Of a stretch of 64,000 nt of DNA, positions 62,720-64,000 are shown piece by piece. The notes under the pieces are model-generated. The model did not search any database, was not told the DNA's origin, and was given only the letters and a program-made list of their open reading frames with translations. This DNA comes from Bog-473 sp963807775 (GTDB lineage Bacteria; Actinomycetota; Acidimicrobiia; Acidimicrobiales; RAAP-2), in contig CAWECY010000001.1 of NCBI GenBank assembly GCA_963807775.1, forward strand, positions 120,049-184,048, read 5' to 3'. The first letter of the stretch is position 1. Each line of letters starts with the position of its first letter. The translations under genes were made by a program, and so were the position numbers.

Positions 62720-64000
62720 TTATCCGGGGGAAGAGGGGGACTGCTCCATTCCATTCAGGCGGCACGGACGTTTCGGCCGACGCAGCGACTTGGGCGGATC
62801 CTGATGCGTCGAGAGAACCCACTCCCCGTCCCCCTCGTCCGCACTCCCGCTCCATGTCCATGGGCCCATCTGCGCAAGGGCGACCCAGATGCTCTGTGGT
62901 ATATCGGGCTTGAACATGATGTAGTCGCTGAAGGTGTCCAGTTCCCGCCACGTTCCGCCGTGCCTCAGACCCGAACCCGGGGTGTCGTTCAGGTTCGGCT
63001 TCCAGTGTCGCCCGCGCCAACCGGCGTCTCGACACGGGCGTACGCTCTTCCGACGTCGGCAAGGGTCCGCGTTCCGTCGCCGCGTAGCCACCCACCGTGC
63101 ACGTCGCGGCATTGTGATTCAGCGTCTCTGTGGCGAGCTGGGTCATGGCGAGATCGCCTCCGCTGATCGACGGTGTCGTGACGTCGATGCCCCATTGGAT
63201 GCCCGGGGTGGCAGTACAGCCGGGCGCTGTATTGTTGGCGCCGAGACTTATCTCCGGAGGATAGAAGGTCACGCCACGGATTCCCGCAATCGTGCGGTTG
63301 ATCCCGACGCCGCATGTGGTCGCAACGAACCTGTCGACCTGCGGAGCCGCCACATCGAAGGTCGTATCGGCGGACTCCTCGTCGCCGGTCTTCGGGTTTC
63401 TACCGGTGACACTGATCGAATAGCCCGATCCCTCGATCGCTGCCTCCGGTGCCTTCACCCAGTAGAAGGTGAGGTCGGGTTTCATGAGGTCTTCTTGATC
63501 CAAGAGGTACGTCCTGGCGAAGCTGTCGTAGAAGTCGTAATTGTCGAGCGCAGTTTGCTCGGACGTGCCGGTCCAACCTTTGCCGGTGAGCTTCGGTAGC
63601 GAGCCGTCAGGGAGGCGGGCCTGGAGGTGGATGGGCTGTCCGACGACGACGTCGGTGGTGTCATCGGTCACGTTCACCGCTTTGCCCTTTTCGAAGAAAT
63701 AGATCTGCAAACCTCCGGTCAGCTTGCCGGACACCGTGTCGTACTCGGTGCCGCCGAGATAGGCATAGCTGGTGATCTTCTTGCCGAAGGTGATGGTCCC
63801 GTCCGTGGGGTCGAAGTTTCCTTCCACGCTGATCGAGAAAGAGATCTTCGGGGAGGAAGGACCGCGAAGACAGAGGCGGTCCAGGCATTGTCCGGTTGGC
63901 AGTTCGTCGAGGTCGTGATCGAGCCTTCCGTCTTGATGCCGAGTTGGAGTTCCGCGTGCCACTGGCCACCGGATTCACTGAAACCACCTAGGTCGCCGAA
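62720..64000 (-). CDS. Unrecognised, probably secreted beta-rich protein, 5' truncated and frameshifted
   Basis: Homology-like continuity enters at the right edge (FGDLGGFSESGGQWHAELQL), so the start is outside. The middle, about 200 residues, is beta-rich with low-complexity polar stretches (VEGNFDPTDGTITFGKKITS, TGGLQIYFFEKGKAVNVTDD). Near 63090 the frame shifts and the likely end is HGGTWRELDTFSDYIMFKPD to the TAA at 62720. At least two shifts. No known domain. Confidence 0.45.

Overview
The window is high-GC DNA with long open frames on both strands. Genes start at ATG, GTG and TTG, mostly behind purine-rich ribosome binding sites. A type II glutamine synthetase, a split Tad pilus locus, branched-chain amino-acid (Liv) transport genes, many TetR regulators and a Tn554-like recombinase trio point to an actinobacterium, possibly in or near Acidimicrobiia. 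That placement is inference from gene content.

Bases 1-12.6 kb hold the 5' part of a glutamine synthetase gene, a membrane protein and a complete Tad/Flp pilus locus: two Flp pilins, a LuxR-type regulator, TadC, TadB, TadA, TadZ and CpaB on the minus strand, then TadE, TadG and prepilin peptidase on the plus strand. Four copies of one 21-22 bp motif sit 89-105 bp upstream of pilin 1, pilin 2, cpaB and tadE, each in the direction of transcription, so these units look co-regulated. Bases 12.6-25.4 kb are small metabolic units (TetR with an NmrA-like protein, phytanoyl-CoA dioxygenase-like, amidase, D-threonine aldolase-like, PRC-barrel, quinone reductase-like, two alpha/beta hydrolases, amidohydrolase with TetR). 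Bases 25.5-33.8 kb are a Liv uptake locus with two substrate-binding proteins, a LivH-LivM fused permease, and a protein joining an MFS-type membrane domain to LivF-like and LivG-like ATPases.

Bases 34.1-62.5 kb look like an accessory array. Three copies of one module occur at 34.1, 44.4 and 60.15 kb. Each contains the 3' half of a tRNA-Ala(CGC) and, about 100 bp away, a tandem pair of 10-bp repeats; modules 2 and 3 have a second decamer pair 55-57 bp on the other side. This geometry resembles integrase attachment sites left by elements stacked at one tRNA-Ala gene. The copies are interrupted or flanked by other mobile DNA: an IS256-family element carrying a Tn554-like tnpABC transposon beside copy 1, a 1.84-kb IS inside copy 2, and a 1.95-kb group II intron inside copy 3. 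Between modules 1 and 2 lie TetR, glycosyltransferase, SRPBCC and a toxin-antitoxin-like operon. Between modules 2 and 3 lie TetR, a D-aminoacylase-like protein, a Rieske oxygenase, an ion channel, a P450/acyl-CoA dehydrogenase/sulfatase operon with its TetR, and a second sulfatase. The last 1.3 kb is an unrecognised, 5'-truncated protein gene.

Many genes (tadC, pilin 1, the esterase, amidohydrolase, two TetR genes, the MFS-Liv gene, D-aminoacylase, both sulfatases, the IS transposase, the last gene) are broken by single-base shifts that leave homology continuing in another frame. The shifts are patchy. They look at least partly like residual assembly errors, so those genes should not be called dead without read support.
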